Origin: Oscillospiraceae bacterium
GTDB taxonomy: Bacteria; Bacillota_A; Clostridia; Oscillospirales; Oscillospiraceae
Length of the DNA: 8,168 nt
Reading direction: 5' to 3'
NCBI GenBank assembly: GCA_902789835.1
Contig: CADAPN010000135.1
Span: forward strand, 1-8,168
Shown here one piece after another: positions 5,568 to 8,168 of this stretch. Both the position numbers and the translations under genes were made by a program. The stretch's first letter is position 1. Each line of letters opens with the position of its first letter. The notes under the pieces were generated by a model. That model saw only the letters and a list, made by a program, of their open reading frames with translations, made no database searches and was not told the origin of the DNA.

Positions 5568-6806
5568 TTATTCAAAGTCCAGCACGCGGAGCATGCGCAC
5601 CAGGGTCAGACGGTTGCGGATGGCCGCGGAGATGGGCAGCATCTCGTCCTTCAGGGACGGATCGATGCCGATATGCTCCGGCAGGTACTTGCAGCCACAG
5701 TCCTTGTAGAGCTTCTCCATCTTCTCCACCGGCGGGATCGTCGCGATCAGGTCCTTGATCTCGTCCCAGTGGTCGACGATGTTCTGCGGATCGAAGGTGC
5801 CGAGGACGTCGTTCTCGTTCTCCTTCATGATGCCGTCGCAGAGGCGCTCGCCGAACTTCTCCAGCACCCAGTCCCTGGTAAGGGGCTCGAAGGGCTTCGC
5901 CTTCGGGGTCTTCTCCGCCAGCTCGTGGTACAGCTCGCAGCAGCGGAAGGTGCCGACGCCCACGCACTCGCCGTGGATGCCCTCGGCCTTCTCAAAGCGC
6001 GGCGGCTTCATCTCCACCAGGTGGGCCATCAGGTGCTCGGCCCCGGAGGCGGCGCGGGAGTGATCCAGCAGCTGCATCGTGAGGCCGCTTTCCATCTGGG
6101 CCATGGTCATGGCCTCATGGTCGGCAACACCCGTGGCGGCGTACTTGTCGGCCGCATCCTGCATCAGCTTCAGGGCATGCTCGGCAAGCTCGGCGACCAT
6201 GGGGCAGTAGTACTCGCCGTCCACAATCTTCGCGATGCGCCAGTCGACCAGAGAGATGTACTTGGCCAGGATGTCGTTGATGCCGCTGGCCACCAGGCGG
6301 GCGGGGGCGCCCTTGATGATGTCAAGGTCGGCAACCACCAGCTCCGGCGCCTTCATGGGGATGGATTTCTTCTGGCCGTCGATGACGATGGAGCAGATGT
6401 TCGCCGTGAAGCCGTCAGAGCTGGCCAGGGTCGGGACCGCGACGAAGGGAATCCCCAGCTGGTAGGCGGGGTAGCGGCCGAAGTCCATGATGGTGCCGGC
6501 GCCGAAGGCCACGATCACATCGGGGTGGTCGAGCTGTTTCATCATGTTCTCGATCAGTCCCTTTTCGGAGAAGAGCCCCTTGGACTCCAGGACGATCTCC
6601 TGGTCGGCCTTCACATGCTTGCCCTCGGTCAGCTTGTAGATGACGGTATCATAGACCACCGCCCGCCGGCCGGTGAGGCCGAGCTCTTCCATATACTCCT
6701 CAAAATGGTCCAGAGCACCGTAGTCGACGACAACCTTCTTTGTCTCCAGGGTGTGGGTCCGGCCGCAGCGGCAGGGGCCGGTGTACTGCGCGCAGTTCAT
6801 AATCAT
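5568..6806 (-). CDS. sn-glycerol-1-phosphate dehydrogenase (AraM/EgsA family)
   Basis: A 412-residue cytoplasmic NAD(P)-dependent dehydrogenase of the iron-containing alcohol dehydrogenase superfamily, AraM/G1PDH branch. It interconverts dihydroxyacetone phosphate and sn-glycerol 1-phosphate. Seen in sequence: the nucleotide-binding GAGTIMD (102-108), PTLASSDGFTAN (125-136), and the metal ligands D178 (SGINDILAKY), H258 (SRAASGAEHLMAH) and H278 (GIHGECVGVGT). The N-terminus has a Cys-rich extension (C5, C12-R-C14-G-R-T-H18) that could bind a metal but whose role I do not know. The start at 6806 is supported by AAGGAG 11 nt upstream; ATG 6800 is further from it. In Bacillus, AraM feeds heptaprenylglyceryl phosphate synthesis; here no PcrB-like partner is visible. 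The gene has its own promoter (6894-6922), ends in a terminator-like hairpin, and is divergent from a TRAP receptor gene. Confidence 0.9.
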   Translation of the reverse strand: MIMNCAQYTGPCRCGRTHTLETKKVVVDYGALDHFEEYMEELGLTGRRAVVYDTVIYKLTEGKHVKADQEIVLESKGLFSEKGLIENMMKQLDHPDVIVAFGAGTIMDFGRYPAYQLGIPFVAVPTLASSDGFTANICSIVIDGQKKSIPMKAPELVVADLDIIKGAPARLVASGINDILAKYISLVDWRIAKIVDGEYYCPMVAELAEHALKLMQDAADKYAATGVADHEAMTMAQMESGLTMQLLDHSRAASGAEHLMAHLVEMKPPRFEKAEGIHGECVGVGTFRCCELYHELAEKTPKAKPFEPLTRDWVLEKFGERLCDGIMKENENDVLGTFDPQNIVDHWDEIKDLIATIPPVEKMEKLYKDCGCKYLPEHIGIDPSLKDEMLPISAAIRNRLTLVRMLRVLDFE

Positions 6807-6893
6807 AGGGCTGCATTCTCCTTCAAGTTCATTTCAATCAATTCAGTTCCATTTTTGTTCAACATGCTCAAAAACGGCTGTATTTGTTTTCTG

Positions 6894-6922
6894 AGAATAC
6901 TTCATTCGCACAGAATTGTCAA
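6894..6922 (-). promoter_or_regulatory. Sigma-A promoter of the G1P dehydrogenase
   Basis: On the minus strand a perfect TTGACA (6922-6917) and TATTCT (6899-6894, 4 of 6) are separated by 17 nt. Start would be near 6887, giving a leader of about 80 nt. Confidence 0.7.
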
Positions 6923-7041
6923 TAGCAAATTGGGCCGGGTCGGGGCGATTGGAAAAGGAATCGCAAGTTTTTCTTCGTCAATACCGCAAACCTCACAAAA
7001 ATCACTTCTCCATTTTGTGCAATCAGTCAAAAGCGTCCCTT

Positions 7042-7060
7042 CAACCTATCTGACAGGTTG
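7042..7060. promoter_or_regulatory. 19-bp palindrome overlapping the dctP -35 box, candidate operator
   Basis: CAACCTATCTGACAGGTTG is an inverted repeat matching at 8 of 9 paired positions around a central T. Its last three bases are the first three of the dctP -35 TTGACA. The position is typical of a repressor or activator site; the binding protein is unknown. Confidence 0.5.
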
Positions 7061-7086
7061 ACATTTTCGGCTTTTGCGCGTATATT
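7058..7086 (+). promoter_or_regulatory. Sigma-A promoter of dctP
   Basis: A perfect TTGACA (7058-7063), a 17-nt spacer and TATATT (7081-7086, 5 of 6). Start would be near 7093, about 230 nt before the dctP ATG. Confidence 0.85.
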
Positions 7087-7162
7087 TTAGACAGTATTCA
7101 CAGGATGTTAATAATTTTCGCCGGGTTCTGAGCCCCCCTTTTATATCGCTTTTCTTCTTCCG

Positions 7163-7184
7163 TCAGCCGTGTTTCAGCGGCTGA
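7163..7184 (+). other. Hairpin in the dctP leader
   Basis: TCAGCCG (7163-7169) pairs with CGGCTGA (7178-7184), extendable by a U.G pair. A TTTTT run starts eight bases later (7192), too far for a standard terminator but compatible with weak attenuation or mRNA structure. Confidence 0.4.
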
Positions 7185-7265
7185 TCACCCATTTTTAGCG
7201 GTTTTCTATTATGTAAACAGCTGCTTTCGCGGGTCGGGAGGAGACTTCTTCGCGGTCTTGGTATG

Positions 7266-7297
7266 TGGTTAACGTGCAATGCACGAATATATAACCA
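7266..7297. promoter_or_regulatory. Nested palindrome just upstream of the dctP ribosome binding site
   Basis: CGTGCAATGCACG (7273-7285) is a perfect 6+1+6 palindrome. It sits inside a second inverted repeat TGGTTA/TAACCA (7266-7271 and 7292-7297). It could be an operator or an RNA hairpin about 12 nt before the AAAAGGA site at 7307-7313. Confidence 0.4.
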
Positions 7298-7323
7298 AAT
7301 AAAATGAAAAGGATGGCAAAATC

Positions 7324-8168
7324 ATGAAAAAACTCCTCGCAATGCTGATGGTCATGGCCATGATCTTTTCGCTCGCAGCCGTCGGAACGGCTTACGCGGA
7401 CGATGCGGATGACTTCCACATTGACCTGACCTACTCCAACGTCTTCAACCCCGCCGAGTGGAACTACAAGGCGGCCGAGCTCTTCGCCGAAGCCGTCACC
7501 GAGCGGACCGAAGGCCACATCACCGTGACCTATCACGGTCTGAACGAGCTGGACTGCTACGCCGACTCCCTGGTTCACGCCTACAACGGCGACAACTGGA
7601 TCGGCCTGGAAGAGCCCTCCCTGTTCGCCGAGTATGTCGGTGACTGCGCCGTTCTGGCCGGCCCGATGCTCTTCACCAACGACGAAGAGTACAACTACAT
7701 CATGGGCTCCGAAATCGTGAAGGACATCACCGACCGTCTGGCGGAAGAGAACATCCACGTTCTCGACACCCACTACTCCTTCGGCTATCGCTCCGTTGTC
7801 ACCAACAAGGACATCTATAAGCCCGAAGATCTCAACGGTGTGAAGCTCCGCTCCACCACCGCCCCGCTGTTCATCAAGACCATCGAGTGCATGGGCGCCA
7901 CCCCGGTTCCCATGAGCTTCACCGAGTGCCTTTCCTCCATCTCCTCCGGTGTTGTCGACGGCTTTGAAGGCTCCACCTCCACCCTCGCCGGTGCCGGCGC
8001 CCCCTACGAGCTGGTCAAGAAGGTCGCTCTGACCAACCACTTCATCGCAACCCGCTGGCTGTTCATGGCTCAGGATGTCTATGAATCCATCCCTGAGAAG
8101 TGGCGCGACATCCTCGACGAGTGCGCGCTTGAGTTCGGTATGTGGGAGCAGACCTCCTGCGCCGATGA
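7324..8168 (+). CDS. dctP: TRAP transporter substrate-binding protein, DctP family (3' end outside window)
   Basis: Extracytoplasmic solute receptor of a tripartite ATP-independent periplasmic (TRAP) transporter, which captures organic acids (often C4-dicarboxylates or sugar acids) for sodium-driven uptake. 281 codons are visible; family members are usually about 330-350, so roughly 60 residues lie beyond the edge. A Sec signal peptide covers residues 1-25 with cleavage expected after A-Y-A25; there is no lipobox. DctP motifs include FGYRSVV (R156), LNGVKLRST (R176, the usual carboxylate-binding Arg) and GATPVPM followed by SSGVVDGFEG. The start is supported by AAAAGGA 10 nt upstream. Codon use is strongly biased, as in highly expressed genes. 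The membrane subunits DctQ and DctM are expected downstream but not visible. It is divergent from the G1P dehydrogenase, with its own promoter at 7058-7086. The ligand cannot be told from sequence. Confidence 0.92.
   Translation, partial: MKKLLAMLMVMAMIFSLAAVGTAYADDADDFHIDLTYSNVFNPAEWNYKAAELFAEAVTERTEGHITVTYHGLNELDCYADSLVHAYNGDNWIGLEEPSLFAEYVGDCAVLAGPMLFTNDEEYNYIMGSEIVKDITDRLAEENIHVLDTHYSFGYRSVVTNKDIYKPEDLNGVKLRSTTAPLFIKTIECMGATPVPMSFTECLSSISSGVVDGFEGSTSTLAGAGAPYELVKKVALTNHFIATRWLFMAQDVYESIPEKWRDILDECALEFGMWEQTSCAD

Larger units (their letters stand above)
6807..7323. other. 517-bp divergent regulatory region between the G1P dehydrogenase and dctP
   Basis: No gene is seen here. The region is AT-richer than its flanks and holds one promoter on each strand, a leader of about 80 nt for the dehydrogenase and about 230 nt for dctP. 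It also holds several inverted repeats: GCGATT/AATCGC (6945-6964), CACAAAA/TTTTGTG (6994-7019), the 19-bp palindrome at 7042-7060, a hairpin at 7163-7184, and a 13-bp palindrome at 7273-7285. I do not recognise a known riboswitch. Confidence 0.7.

Noticed and set aside
5673..7061. 462-codon plus-strand open frame
   Set aside because: Antisense to the G1P dehydrogenase, which has full catalytic motifs on the other strand; it runs on into the AT-rich regulatory region.
7263..7307. 14-codon leader peptide candidate (ATG TGG ... TGA) before dctP
   Set aside because: The only SD-like sequence (GGGAGGAG) is 19 nt away, too far for efficient initiation, and the peptide has no run of regulatory codons.
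7195..8040. 281-codon open frame on the minus strand
   Set aside because: It is antisense to dctP, whose signal peptide and DctP motifs are clear. Its Gly/Val/Asp-rich composition is typical of a mirror frame in biased coding DNA.

Overview
The window looks like chromosomal DNA from a GC-rich member of the Clostridia (Oscillospiraceae- or Christensenellales-like). This is inferred from Firmicutes-style AGGAGG ribosome binding sites, sigma-A type promoters (TTGACA-17-TATATT), compact U-tailed terminators, D-Ala-D-Ala carboxypeptidases with Pro/Thr or Ala/Pro/Glu linkers, an AraM-type glycerol-1-phosphate dehydrogenase and a TRAP transporter receptor. Coding DNA is GC-rich, while the intergenic promoter regions are clearly AT-richer. 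I found no tRNA, rRNA, CRISPR array or transposase.

Layout, left to right. Positions 1-1673 (minus) hold a two-gene operon of tandem VanY-type carboxypeptidase paralogues. The upstream one (759-1673) is membrane anchored and has all catalytic residues. The downstream one (746 to beyond the left edge) is a predicted lipoprotein in which the expected catalytic Glu-Pro-Trp-His is His-Pro-Ala-His. Positions 1674-1920 carry the operon's promoter and two ~87-bp tandem repeats, each holding a GC-rich hairpin that reads as a terminator on the minus strand. Positions 1921-4528 (minus) hold a MoxR-type AAA+ ATPase overlapping by ATGA with a CobT/NorD-like VWA gene. The VWA gene is split by a one-base frameshift near 2689. 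A strong terminator (4605-4650) separates this pair from an MgtC/SapB family membrane protein (4702-5454, minus). Another hairpin (5483-5505) separates that gene from an sn-glycerol-1-phosphate dehydrogenase (5568-6806, minus). A 517-bp divergent region (6807-7323) has back-to-back promoters and several palindromes. The TRAP substrate-binding protein DctP (7324 to beyond the right edge, plus) follows.

How the genes may work together. The MoxR/VWA pair is the classic two-component chaperone arrangement (as in NorQ/NorD, CbbQ/CbbO, CobS/CobT), but no client gene is visible. The carboxypeptidases act on peptidoglycan stem peptides outside the cell. The G1P dehydrogenase and the TRAP receptor share a regulatory region, so they could be co-regulated. 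The other modules look independent, each with its own terminator or promoter. I see no clearly novel multi-gene system. The most noteworthy items are the altered active site of the second carboxypeptidase, the repeat array that supplies both terminators and a -35 box, the VWA frameshift, and the palindrome overlapping the dctP promoter.
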